Assembly (NCBI GenBank): GCA_002788515.1
Contig: PFRJ01000119.1
Span: 1-11,781 of the forward strand
Direction: 5' to 3'
DNA: 11,781 nt
Source: Nitrosopumilales archaeon CG_4_9_14_0_2_um_filter_34_16
GTDB taxonomy: Archaea; Thermoproteota; Nitrososphaeria; Nitrososphaerales; Nitrosopumilaceae
The notes beneath the pieces were generated by a model. It ran no database searches and was not told where the DNA came from. It worked only from the letters and a program-made list of their open reading frames with translations. The first letter of the stretch is position 1, and every line of letters begins with the position of its first letter. Below are positions 1-6,262 of this stretch, one piece after another. The translations under genes were made by a program, and so were the position numbers.

Positions 1-100
1 AACTATGAGAGATTCCCTCTCGTGGTCAAACGTCTAAACGTCTGATTGCCTTTTTTGTTCTGCGGAGCAGCGCAATCTAATCGCCAGATTTTACAACTAA
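1..100 (+). rRNA. 3' end of 23S rRNA (partial)
   Basis: This stretch is clearly richer in GC than the sequence that follows and has the order of elements found at the end of large-subunit rRNA. By eye, TATGAGAGATTCCCT resembles the GATGAGTTCTCCCT segment of E. coli 23S. ACGTCTGATTGCC (38-50) resembles ACGTTGATAGGCC. GGAGCAGCGCAATCTAATCG (64-83) resembles the Bacillus ending GGAGCTGACGAATACTAATCG. Internal pairing fits a structured RNA: GAGAG 7-11 with CTCTC 17-21, and GATTGC 44-49 with GCAATC 72-77. The 3' boundary is estimated by analogy (about 18-25 nt after CTAATCG). The alternative, a protein tail reading to a stop at 43-45, explains less. Confidence 0.75.
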
Positions 101-427
101 CGACATCATATTGTGTAAGACAAATAACTATTTAAAATTTAGTGTGATTTATTTTAATAAATACAAAATAATATTGTAAATTCTATATCAATTAAAATCA
201 TATCTAGTTACAGATACTAAAAACGACAATCAACAGATCAAAAGGCAAGTAATTTACAAAAACATATTTTTAAGAAAATCCTCAAAATGATGTTAATTGG
301 TTAGATTGGAAATATACTGAATACCATTCGATCTAATTTTGAATGATTAAAGCGGTTTGACATTCAAAATGGATTGCTGATACCAATTAGCAACATGGTT
401 CTTTAGTCGCTATTCTAAACAAGAAGT
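101..427. other. AT-rich gene-free spacer after 23S rRNA
   Basis: No convincing ORF, tRNA or 5S rRNA is seen on either strand. A 16-bp perfect AT palindrome (ATTTATT-TT-AATAAAT, 147-162) and T-runs such as the one near 264-270 could take part in termination of the rRNA transcript. An imperfect inverted repeat, TTGCT/AGCAA, lies near 375-393. The 12-mer TGAATACCATTC at 318-329 recurs at 1183-1194. I can assign no function to the spacer. Confidence 0.5.
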
Positions 428-688
428 ATGGGAAAGACCATTTTCATCAAAGAAATCATTACAATTTCTAAAGAACCGATACTTTGCCCCACATGCCAAA
501 GACAAGATAGATTAGAAAAAGATATTGTAAGAGAAGAGAGATCAGGAGGAAAGACAATTTTGTGCTTTAGATGTGAGGCATTAATAGTAGTAACAAATCA
601 TAATCTCAAACAAGTAGAATTGTCATCAATTAGAGGTGACATAATTATGTTAAAAGAGCCACACCTGATAAGAAAGGTAGAATACTAG
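428..688 (+). CDS. Small zinc-ribbon-like protein
   Basis: This encodes 86 residues. Two cysteine pairs, CPTC near residues 20-23 and CFRC near 46-49, are separated by a charged linker containing a GG turn. This is the layout of a zinc ribbon that holds one Zn2+. A short hydrophobic/polar C-terminal segment follows. Such small archaeal ribbons often bind nucleic acid or serve as protein-interaction modules, but no specific family is recognised. The ATG start has no visible Shine-Dalgarno sequence and no clear TATA box at -26, so the start is the least certain part. The stop codon TAG shares the palindrome CTAG (685-688) with the stop of the convergent gene. Confidence 0.65.
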   Translation: MGKTIFIKEIITISKEPILCPTCQRQDRLEKDIVREERSGGKTILCFRCEALIVVTNHNLKQVELSSIRGDIIMLKEPHLIRKVEY

Positions 689-933
689 TTTTTGGATTTT
701 CCAAGCAATTCCTTGATAACATATCCACGAACATTAGCAAACTCCCATTCTCGGAGATTAGCATTTTGACATTCTTCTTTGATAATCAGTCCGGCCAAAC
801 CGTGGCTCCAGATATGGCGTTTTGTATCATATACTTCAATAATTTTTCCATGTTTTGTGATTTTGATTGCACCATGACATCTCTGAATTACTTGCAAAGC
901 TACCATTTGGTAAATTTTTTCAAAGTTGACCAT
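685..933 (-). CDS. Conserved-type hypothetical protein, 82 aa
   Basis: This is an 82-residue soluble protein with no recognised domain. It holds two Cys (C19 in RCHG and C55 in EECQ) and a mixed helix/strand pattern with an internal glycine-rich turn (SHGLAG). It is probably real because it ends exactly at the stop of the convergent zinc-ribbon gene with a 4-base overlap, as other pairs in the window do. An AT-rich TATA-like region at 977-995 would give a leader of about 26 nt. That leader contains GTGAT copies that could act as a weak Shine-Dalgarno sequence. The function is unknown. Confidence 0.6.
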   Translation of the reverse strand: MVNFEKIYQMVALQVIQRCHGAIKITKHGKIIEVYDTKRHIWSHGLAGLIIKEECQNANLREWEFANVRGYVIKELLGKSKN

Positions 934-1270
934 ATTATTGGATTATCACATCACATCAAAAATGTTCTGATTTCCGTATTAAATAATAATATACATTAGA
1001 AATTAAAAGGCAAGGTGCTGATGATTAACCAACAAACTAAGCTATAACTGATAGATGATGAGTTTGCCGAATTATGAAGCAATTTTAAAATTTAAGAAAT
1101 AGAGTGGTCTATCCACGTAATCGTACAAAAAGTGACGACAGATTGCACGATAGGGGGTTTTTCAATCCAGATAGCATAGTTATGAATACCATTCTGAATG
1201 AGGTTTAGCACTTTTGACAAAATAGGAATGAGGAGTGTTAACAGATAATTTTTTAGATGAGTTTGATTAT
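934..1270. other. Intergenic stretch without a clear gene
   Basis: No ORF of useful length is present on either strand. The left part (977-995) is an AT-rich promoter-like block. The stretch 1018-1080 holds boxes that loosely resemble a C/D guide RNA (CTGATGA 1018, CTGA 1048, ATGATGA 1055). From about 1100 to 1160 the sequence is less AT-rich and contains short inverted repeats (GTGG 1104-1107 with CCAC 1113-1116; ATCGT 1120-1124 with ACGAT 1147-1151). It could hold a small RNA or the remains of a lost gene, and neither is established. Confidence 0.4.
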
Positions 1271-1489
1271 TTATTCATGTGCATGATCATGACCACAATC
1301 ACACTCATGATCATCACCCTTTAGAGACATTAATTGTTGAACCATTTCATCACGAATTTTAAGTAAATCGCCAATTTGTTGTTTCATAGATTCAGAACCC
1401 CAATTCTCCTGTTGTAGTTCCCTTACAACATCAATAATTTCAAGATCCACATTTAGCAGATTATCCATCAATTGTTCTTGTTCGTTCAC
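1271..1489 (-). CDS. Small acidic protein with His/Cys-rich metal-binding-like tail
   Basis: This encodes 72 residues. The first ~58 are predicted to be mostly helical and acidic (repeated L, E, D, Q). The last dozen, ECDCGHDHAHE, carry two Cys and three His alternating with acidic residues, a pattern typical of tails that bind Ni, Zn, Co or Cu. No family is recognised. The start used here is GTG at 1489, because an in-frame TAG lies just upstream. An ATG at 1468 (residue 8) is an alternative. A hairpin-forming inverted repeat (1495-1514) sits immediately upstream of the GTG. The gene follows the DUF151 gene on the same strand after about 60 bp, so the two may be co-transcribed. Confidence 0.65.
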   Translation of the reverse strand: MNEQEQLMDNLLNVDLEIIDVVRELQQENWGSESMKQQIGDLLKIRDEMVQQLMSLKGDDHECDCGHDHAHE

Positions 1490-1494
1490 AGAAA

Positions 1495-1514
1495 TCTTCT
1501 AGCACACTAGAAGA
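1495..1514. promoter_or_regulatory. Perfect 8-bp inverted repeat (hairpin or operator)
   Basis: TCTTCTAG (1495-1502) and CTAGAAGA (1507-1514) are perfect complements around a CACA loop. On the minus strand the repeat sits after the DUF151 stop and 5 nt before the GTG of the His-rich gene. It could be a protein-binding site or an RNA hairpin that affects translation or transcript ends. It is not followed by a long T-run on the minus strand, so it is not a classical terminator. Confidence 0.4.
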
Positions 1515-1549
1515 AAAACTATTCGAATCAAATCACATATGTTGTAATG

Positions 1550-1987
1550 CTATGCTTCCATGCTTTCTTTTAACAGATTTTTTCTAACCAAAATTGGAAT
1601 ATTGTAAAATGCTCCCAAAGCCATAGCGTCAGATGCTCGATAATTTCTCAATACAAGGTCTTTTTTGCCGGTAAAATAGAGATTTGCTCGCAATACCTCA
1701 CCACTTTCATAAATTTTCACTTTAACTAAAACCAGCTCATTTTGTTCACAAATATCTTCAATCATTTTGTAAATTGATGGAGCCGTCTCACCTTCACGAT
1801 CACCAAAACTTGAGATGTGTTTTGCTACTTCACCAGAAAATGCACGCATATGGAATTCTTTACCATTATCAGCCTTTAGAACAACCATTCCTTCTACAGC
1901 ATATGGGTCAACAAATCCAACATAATCAATTTTTACAGAGTCATAATCAGGCTCTTGTGCTTGATCAATTTCCATATTATTACGCAT
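1550..1987 (-). CDS. Bifunctional nuclease (DUF151/BFN) domain protein
   Basis: This encodes 145 residues that match the BFN/DUF151 pattern. A β-rich first half (VGFVDPYAVEGMVVLKAD) is followed by a helix (SIYKMIEDICEQ, about 71-82), then paired strands (LVKVKIYESGEVLRANLYF) and the family signature RASDAMALG at 117-125, leading to NIPILVRKNLL. Plant and bacterial members have been reported to have nuclease activity, and the Thermotoga member has a solved structure. The physiological role in archaea is unknown. A TATA-like box (2005-2013) lies 22 bp from the first ATG and about 34 bp from a second in-frame ATG at 1975, so the first four residues may not be translated. The gene is divergent from the CBS-TrkH gene, and the shared spacer holds operator-like repeats. 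Confidence 0.82.
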   Translation of the reverse strand: MRNNMEIDQAQEPDYDSVKIDYVGFVDPYAVEGMVVLKADNGKEFHMRAFSGEVAKHISSFGDREGETAPSIYKMIEDICEQNELVLVKVKIYESGEVLRANLYFTGKKDLVLRNYRASDAMALGAFYNIPILVRKNLLKESMEA

Positions 1988-2004
1988 AAACTAGTCATTT
2001 AGTG

Positions 2005-2013
2005 CTTATAAAG
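2005..2013 (-). promoter_or_regulatory. TATA box of the DUF151 gene
   Basis: On the minus strand this reads CTTTATAAG, a good archaeal TATA element. It predicts transcription starting at about 1983, at or just inside the annotated start and 8 nt before the in-frame ATG at 1975. Confidence 0.5.
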
Positions 2014-2027
2014 ATAACAAAAAGTGA

Positions 2028-2058
2028 GATCATTCTGAAAAACGAATGATCATTTTGA
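2028..2058. promoter_or_regulatory. Operator-like repeats between divergent promoters
   Basis: GATCATTC (2028-2035) and GAATGATC (2044-2051) form a perfect inverted repeat with an 8-nt spacer. In addition GATCATTCTGA (2028-2038) recurs as GATCATTTTGA (2048-2058), in phase 20 bp later, about two helical turns. The cluster lies between the TATA boxes of the DUF151 gene and the CBS-TrkH gene, where a dimeric regulator could control both. Confidence 0.5.
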
Positions 2059-2085
2059 GACAATCAGGATATGCCTGACCCCAAA

Positions 2086-2095
2086 TTATTTAAAA
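2086..2095 (+). promoter_or_regulatory. TATA box of the CBS-TrkH gene
   Basis: TTATTTAAAA is centred 26-27 bp before the ATG at 2117. That is the spacing expected if transcription starts at the start codon (leaderless mRNA). It supports ATG 2117 over the upstream GTG at 2105. Confidence 0.6.
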
Positions 2096-2116
2096 TCCCC
2101 AACTGTGTTTAGCGTG

Positions 2117-3931
2117 ATGTCAACTAATCCAGAACAAGCCGTATCGTATGTGCTTAACAAATATGTTTCAATATACATGCATAAAGATTTTCTAACCCTA
2201 AATCAAAATACTCAGACGCGAGAAGCTGCAAGGATGTTACGACATTATGAAACAGACGACGTTATTGTAACTGATGAAAATAATAATCCAATAGGGATGG
2301 TTACCGATGATGATATTCTAAGTAAAGTTAGTGATGCTTCAGTGTTTGCAGAAAACACGATATTGAAAGACATTATGAGTGCCCCGGTAATTACAATCAA
2401 TGAAAAAGCAACACTGCAAGATGCATTACATAAAATGAGAGATGCTCACATCAGAAAACTTCCAGTACTATCAAAGAAAAATGAGGTGGTTGGAATGATT
2501 TTTCAAACAACAATTGCAAATGCAATACGAGATGCGACCGCAACCAATCCACGTCATTTAAGCCCTCCAATAAAAGCGGTATTAGGAAATTTAGGATTTG
2601 TATTACAGTTTGCAGGAGTTTTGTTGTTAGTACCTGCAATTGTTGCAACAATTTTAGAAGATCCAATTATAGCCACAGGAATTTATCTCACTACAGTGCT
2701 TTTACTGGTAACAGGGTTTTTTCTAAATTCGTATGGGGAGAAAACAGCACTTAATCTTCAGCAGGCATCGATACTGGTGTTTTCAAGTCTATTCTTGCTG
2801 ATATTGTTTGGAACTGTTCCTTACCTGTATATTCAACCAGATGGTGTAACAGGAATAGAAAGCTTTGCCAATTCATTTTTCTCAAGTGCTGCAGGATTTA
2901 CAACTGGCGGAATATCACTTTATGACGAACCAGAAAATCTATCTCAAAGTTTCACGTTTTATCGTAGTTTTACTCAACTAGTAGGAGGGATGAGTTTCAT
3001 CTATTTGGTAATCACTGCATTTTATCCAGAATCAAAATTACGATCAATGCGTGGTTTTATTTCTGGAAGAACCCTCCACATGAAAGAGCTTTTCTCCACA
3101 ATTACAATAATTTTTGCAGTGTATATTGTCATTGTTGCTGTGTTATTGTATTTCTTTGGTGAAAGAGATATTCTTGATAATTTTTCATTAGCAATGAGTA
3201 CACTTGCAACAGGGGGATTTGTGCCTTCATCAACTATGTTAGATAATTTGTTGTGGCAAGAAGAGGTGGTTTTGATGGGAGCAATGATACTAGGTGCATT
3301 ACCATTTACATTCCATTATGCATTTGTAAGAAAAAAATTCCTATCTCCAAAACTTGGAAAAGAGGTTTTAATTTATTTTGCAGTATTAGGTAGCGCAACA
3401 ATTTTGTTCATTACAATCAGTGATCTAGAACCATTACAAAGTGCATTTTACTCAGTGTCAGCAAGTACGACTGCCGGACTTCAAATGGATAGTCTTGCAG
3501 GACTTAATGGCGGAGCTCATGCTATTTTGATAATTCTGATGTTGATTGGAGGATGTGGATTTTCAACGGCAGGAGGCTTGAAAATATTTAGAATCATGCA
3601 TTTAAAAGACTGTAAAGCGTTTTTTAGTAAAAAGAGAAGAGCAGGATTATCAAGCACTGCAAAAAAAGATCTTACTGCAACTCTTATCATCATTGCTTTG
3701 TTACCCATTATTGCTGCAGTAACAGGAGTGCATCTTGCACATACAGAAGAAGTGTCATATCAAAGAGCATTTTTTGAAGCAGTAGGGGTAATTACAACGG
3801 GAGGACTATCTGCAGGAGTAATTGATATGGACACAGATCCTTCAACGAAAATAATTTTATCATTTTTGATGATATTTGGAAGATTGGAAATAATTGCACT
3901 AGTATACATTTTTGTGCCCAAACTTAGTTAG
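2117..3931 (+). CDS. CBS domain pair fused to TrkH-type cation transporter
   Basis: This encodes 604 residues. Residues ~20-76 and ~84-138 are two CBS domains (IGMVTDDDIL; KDIMSAPVITI; IRKLPVL), a module that binds adenine nucleotides or c-di-AMP. From ~155 on, it is a TrkH/KtrB/HKT-type membrane subunit with four pore loops, one per MPM repeat: GFTTGG (260-265), TLATGG (362-367), STTAGL (450-455) and ITTGGL (559-564). The central Gly residues of the filters are present. It probably moves K+ (possibly Na+) across the cell membrane. TrkH normally needs a cytoplasmic TrkA ring. None is encoded here, and I infer that the fused CBS pair may take over gating. A GTG at 2105 would add four residues; the TATA position favours ATG 2117. 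Confidence 0.9.
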   Translation: MSTNPEQAVSYVLNKYVSIYMHKDFLTLNQNTQTREAARMLRHYETDDVIVTDENNNPIGMVTDDDILSKVSDASVFAENTILKDIMSAPVITINEKATLQDALHKMRDAHIRKLPVLSKKNEVVGMIFQTTIANAIRDATATNPRHLSPPIKAVLGNLGFVLQFAGVLLLVPAIVATILEDPIIATGIYLTTVLLLVTGFFLNSYGEKTALNLQQASILVFSSLFLLILFGTVPYLYIQPDGVTGIESFANSFFSSAAGFTTGGISLYDEPENLSQSFTFYRSFTQLVGGMSFIYLVITAFYPESKLRSMRGFISGRTLHMKELFSTITIIFAVYIVIVAVLLYFFGERDILDNFSLAMSTLATGGFVPSSTMLDNLLWQEEVVLMGAMILGALPFTFHYAFVRKKFLSPKLGKEVLIYFAVLGSATILFITISDLEPLQSAFYSVSASTTAGLQMDSLAGLNGGAHAILIILMLIGGCGFSTAGGLKIFRIMHLKDCKAFFSKKRRAGLSSTAKKDLTATLIIIALLPIIAAVTGVHLAHTEEVSYQRAFFEAVGVITTGGLSAGVIDMDTDPSTKIILSFLMIFGRLEIIALVYIFVPKLS

Positions 3932-3938
3932 AGCATGG

Positions 3939-3947
3939 TTTAATTTT
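3939..3947 (+). promoter_or_regulatory. Possible TATA box of the six-TM protein gene
   Basis: TTTAATTTT is centred 25 bp before the ATG at 3968, in the 36-bp gap after the TrkH stop. It suggests that the downstream gene has its own leaderless promoter in addition to any read-through. Confidence 0.4.
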
Positions 3948-3967
3948 GTAAAAACAAGTTCAAAATT

Positions 3968-4786
3968 ATGAGCAATCCCAGTAAAAGCAACAACAAAGGA
4001 AAAAGATTAATCATTTTAGGATTTACAACAATTGCAATTCTCTTTCTGATGTATGGGCGATATCAAGATCCAGAGCTTTTGACGCCTAGTGCAATCGAAT
4101 CAATTCAAAGAATCGCGTATTGGTTTTACATAATTTTAGTAGTGTCATTTGGAGGCATTGCTTTTGGGATGTATCGGTACCATAAAGAAAAAGTAGAGAA
4201 TAAAGGAAGAGATCTTTCTTCAATAATTGCACTTACAACATGGAACTCAAAATCTCGAAAAATTTTTGCTGCTACGTTTATTGGGTATGGGGTATTTTTT
4301 TCACTTGTTTCTGGAACCCTAGTGTATCAACCTGAAGTTAGTTTTTCGTATCATTATGGAGCTACAATCCCATCTGGATTTATTGCTCCATGTTGTGACG
4401 GGCCAGGATACATGCCAAAAATAATCATATATCTGACAGAGCATGTAGGATTGCAAATAATTCCAATAAACCTAGTGTTACAAATTATTGTTTCGTATTT
4501 GGTGGGGTTAAACGCAGCAATTGCTGTAAATGCATATACAATTTCTAAGAAAGGTAGAGGGGCAAGCACTGTTGGAGCCATAACAGGACTATTCATTGCA
4601 TGTCCAACATGTGCAGGATCATTTTTATCAATATTCATTGGAACTGCAAGTGGAATAGCATTATCAATTGCACTGACACAATTACAAACACTGTTCATCG
4701 CAATTTCAATACCAATATTACTTGTAACACCATATATCTTGGCAAGAAAATTACGAAATGCAGATGGAAGTTGTAAAGTAAGTTAG
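3968..4786 (+). CDS. Six-TM membrane protein with CC and CPTC motifs, function unknown
   Basis: This encodes 272 residues. Predicted membrane spans are at about 12-30, 48-69, 98-120, 163-190, 202-235 and 239-258. The loop between spans 3 and 4 is long and holds a vicinal cysteine pair, PCCDGPG (141-147). Span 5 contains CPTC (212-215) followed by small residues (AGS), and a further Cys lies at 269. A CxxC in a membrane span plus a CC loop suggests metal (Cu, Hg, Fe) or thiol-redox chemistry, but I recognise no family. The gene follows CBS-TrkH by 36 bp on the same strand. The stop codon overlaps that of the convergent gene by 4 bases (TTAG). Confidence 0.75.
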   Translation: MSNPSKSNNKGKRLIILGFTTIAILFLMYGRYQDPELLTPSAIESIQRIAYWFYIILVVSFGGIAFGMYRYHKEKVENKGRDLSSIIALTTWNSKSRKIFAATFIGYGVFFSLVSGTLVYQPEVSFSYHYGATIPSGFIAPCCDGPGYMPKIIIYLTEHVGLQIIPINLVLQIIVSYLVGLNAAIAVNAYTISKKGRGASTVGAITGLFIACPTCAGSFLSIFIGTASGIALSIALTQLQTLFIAISIPILLVTPYILARKLRNADGSCKVS

Positions 4787-5031
4787 AATTTCTTCACTTC
4801 AGGAATTTTATGATTTCCAATATCATAACCGTCACGTCGTAAAAATTTTAACGTGAGTTTGTACATTATTTCATCATGATCTACCATATCAAGTATTTCA
4901 GTCCACAACACTTTACCGTTTTCTTCAATGAGTTTTTTAAAGTCAGGATTCATTGATTCAGCATCATTACGAGATTGATCAAATGTTTTTCCATTTTTGT
5001 AGGCACGTATACGCCTATCACAACTATCCAT
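4783..5031 (-). CDS. Small hypothetical protein, 82 aa
   Basis: This encodes 82 soluble, charged residues with no recognised domain. The middle part (FKKLIEENGKVLWTEILD) looks helical and the end (FLRRDGYDIGNHKIPEV) β/turn-like. The reading frame extends upstream to a TTG at 5085 (100 aa). I chose ATG 5031 because a clear TATA-like box (5054-5061) is centred 26-27 bp before it. The longer form would start almost at the divergent gene. The stop overlaps the six-TM gene by 4 bases. The function is unknown. Confidence 0.6.
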   Translation of the reverse strand: MDSCDRRIRAYKNGKTFDQSRNDAESMNPDFKKLIEENGKVLWTEILDMVDHDEIMYKLTLKFLRRDGYDIGNHKIPEVKKF

Positions 5032-5053
5032 ATTGATACAATCATCAAAATCG

Positions 5054-5061
5054 TAAATAAA
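5054..5061 (-). promoter_or_regulatory. TATA box setting the 5031 start
   Basis: On the minus strand this reads TTTATTTA. It is centred 26-27 bp before ATG 5031, so it predicts a leaderless transcript and argues against the upstream TTG at 5085. Confidence 0.5.
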
Positions 5062-5109
5062 CTTAATTTGTATGACTTCAAACAAATACTAGGTACAAAA
5101 ATAACTCGC

Positions 5110-5361
5110 ATGACAATTAAAACAATTCAAGAATATGTGGATTTTTTCATAAATCTAAACATGGGTGAAAATGTTCCACTTTTGAGTTTTGTAAATAATG
5201 AAAAAATGGTATTAAAACAAAAATTAGAATACAAGAATTTAGAAAAAAAACCAATTAAAAAAGGAATAAAGATTCTAGAGGAGATAGTAAAAGAGATTAA
5301 TGAAATAGGACAAAAAGCAGTACTGGAAAAATATCAAACTGTAGGAGAAAACAATGGATAA
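5110..5361 (+). CDS. Small hypothetical protein upstream of winged-helix gene
   Basis: This encodes 83 residues: an N-terminal amphipathic part (IQEYVDFFINLNMGE), a short β-like stretch (VPLLSFVNNEKMVLKQ) and a Lys-rich C-terminal helix (GIKILEEIVKEINEIGQ). No family is recognised. The frame is open further upstream (to 4975), but that part lies opposite the 4783-5031 gene and reads like a shadow, so ATG 5110 is chosen. A weak AT element (TTAATTTG, 5063-5070) could drive it with a short leader. Its stop overlaps the next gene's start by 8 bases, so the two are an operon and probably work together. Confidence 0.6.
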   Translation: MTIKTIQEYVDFFINLNMGENVPLLSFVNNEKMVLKQKLEYKNLEKKPIKKGIKILEEIVKEINEIGQKAVLEKYQTVGENNG

Positions 5362-5920
5362 AAATTCAGAGATAATCAAAACTGAAATCATTAGAATTTT
5401 AAATGAAAATGGTAAAACACGCGGCACGGATCTTGCTAAAAGGGTGATAGAAAAAGTAGGTAATGAAAAAACAGTATATCGTGAAATAAGCGCACTAGTA
5501 GAAGCCGGAGAAATAGAAAAAAAAGTACACAGTAGAGCACACATAGAATATGAATTGATCAACCTATCAGAATCGGTCAACAATCAACTCAAAAATATGC
5601 ATAGTGAAATTGAAATGATTCATGAGGAAATAGAAAATTTTGATCAGATCATAAAAGAAGAGAAATTCTCATTTCATCAAAGATTAAGATCAGTGATTCA
5701 TCAAATACACATAGTGCAATCAACTGATGGAATTATGAAAATGCTATCATACTATCCTGCATTTAAAAAAGACAAAATGTATTCGCAGATAATTAGAAAG
5801 ATAAATGACTGTTGGGAATCAATTATGAATAACATTACACATCAGCAAGAAGAGAATTTTCTAAATGAGGTTCTAGCTAATTTGAGAATCAGACACACAG
5901 ATTCGAAGAATTTAAACTAG
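5354..5920 (+). CDS. Winged-helix DNA-binding protein with coiled coil
   Basis: This encodes 188 residues. Residues 5-69 form a winged-helix pattern: helix (IIKTEIIRILNENG), helix (RGTDLAKRVIEK), recognition helix (EKTVYREISALVEAGEI) and a wing (EKKVHSRAHIEYELI). A coiled-coil helix (about 74-105, rich in E, I and M) follows, probably for dimerisation. The all-helical C-terminal half (QRLRSVIHQIHIV...) matches nothing I know. It is likely a transcription regulator. The start overlaps the upstream gene's stop. GGAG at 5342-5345 lies 8 nt before the ATG and can act as a Shine-Dalgarno sequence. The stop shares CTAG (5917-5920) with the convergent PIN-like gene. Confidence 0.72.
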   Translation: MDKNSEIIKTEIIRILNENGKTRGTDLAKRVIEKVGNEKTVYREISALVEAGEIEKKVHSRAHIEYELINLSESVNNQLKNMHSEIEMIHEEIENFDQIIKEEKFSFHQRLRSVIHQIHIVQSTDGIMKMLSYYPAFKKDKMYSQIIRKINDCWESIMNNITHQQEENFLNEVLANLRIRHTDSKNLN

Positions 5921-6189
5921 TAATTTTTCAGTTTTTCTAAAACTAGTTTAAAGATTTCATTATTATCTAACAAGACATATGGCAATCCATTCTCCTCACA
6001 TGCTTGTCCACTTTCAGTATCACGAGTTACAAGGATCATGCTATTTTCTTTGGCATAGGTTATGACAGAATAATCAGTCCTTAGTTTATGACCGTCTGTT
6101 CGTAATTTTTTTACACTGTAAGCATCATAGCCCAACTCACGAAGTTTGTCATCCCAACCATCATCCATTTCATCAATTAAAATTTTCAT
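5917..6189 (-). CDS. PIN-like (DUF5615-type) protein, possible RNase
   Basis: This encodes 90 residues. The N-terminal strand MKILIDEM with D6-E7, the segment LRELGYDAYSV, the acidic D39 in the loop before VITYAKEN, and ILVTRDTESG (D57) match the layout of the DUF5615/Mut7-C group of PIN-like folds (typical form: LLDEN, LRERGHDV, DEEIL..A, ILVTRD). In active PIN domains these acidic residues bind Mg2+/Mn2+ for RNA cleavage. Many relatives are toxins beside a small antitoxin (for example DUF433), but no such partner adjoins this gene. A TATA-like box near 6211-6217 is about 25 bp upstream. Nuclease activity is inferred, not shown. Confidence 0.7.
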   Translation of the reverse strand: MKILIDEMDDGWDDKLRELGYDAYSVKKLRTDGHKLRTDYSVITYAKENSMILVTRDTESGQACEENGLPYVLLDNNEIFKLVLEKLKNY

Positions 6190-6262
6190 ATTTTTTGTTA
6201 ATTTAATTTCAATATTAGTGTAAACAGATATCAGTGATCAAGTACTTATTTTCAAAAAAACC

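Noticed and set aside
766..999. 77-codon plus-strand ORF opposite the 82-aa gene
   Set aside because: It is a hydrophobic/aromatic mix typical of antisense reading of an AT-rich gene. The minus-strand gene is favoured by its exact convergent stop overlap.
318..1194. 12-mer TGAATACCATTC at 318-329 and 1183-1194 as a shared element or mobile-element end
   Set aside because: Flanks do not align beyond scattered short matches, and no target duplication or transposase is present. A single 12-bp match in AT-rich DNA may be chance.
4354..4698. 114-codon minus-strand ORF opposite the six-TM gene
   Set aside because: It is antisense to a gene with clear membrane spans and motifs, and its Cys/Pro/Ala-rich translation looks like a shadow.
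4975..5109. N-terminal extension of the 83-aa gene to an ATG at 4975
   Set aside because: The extension lies over the start and coding part of the opposite-strand gene, and nothing in its translation suggests a domain. ATG 5110 is the better start.
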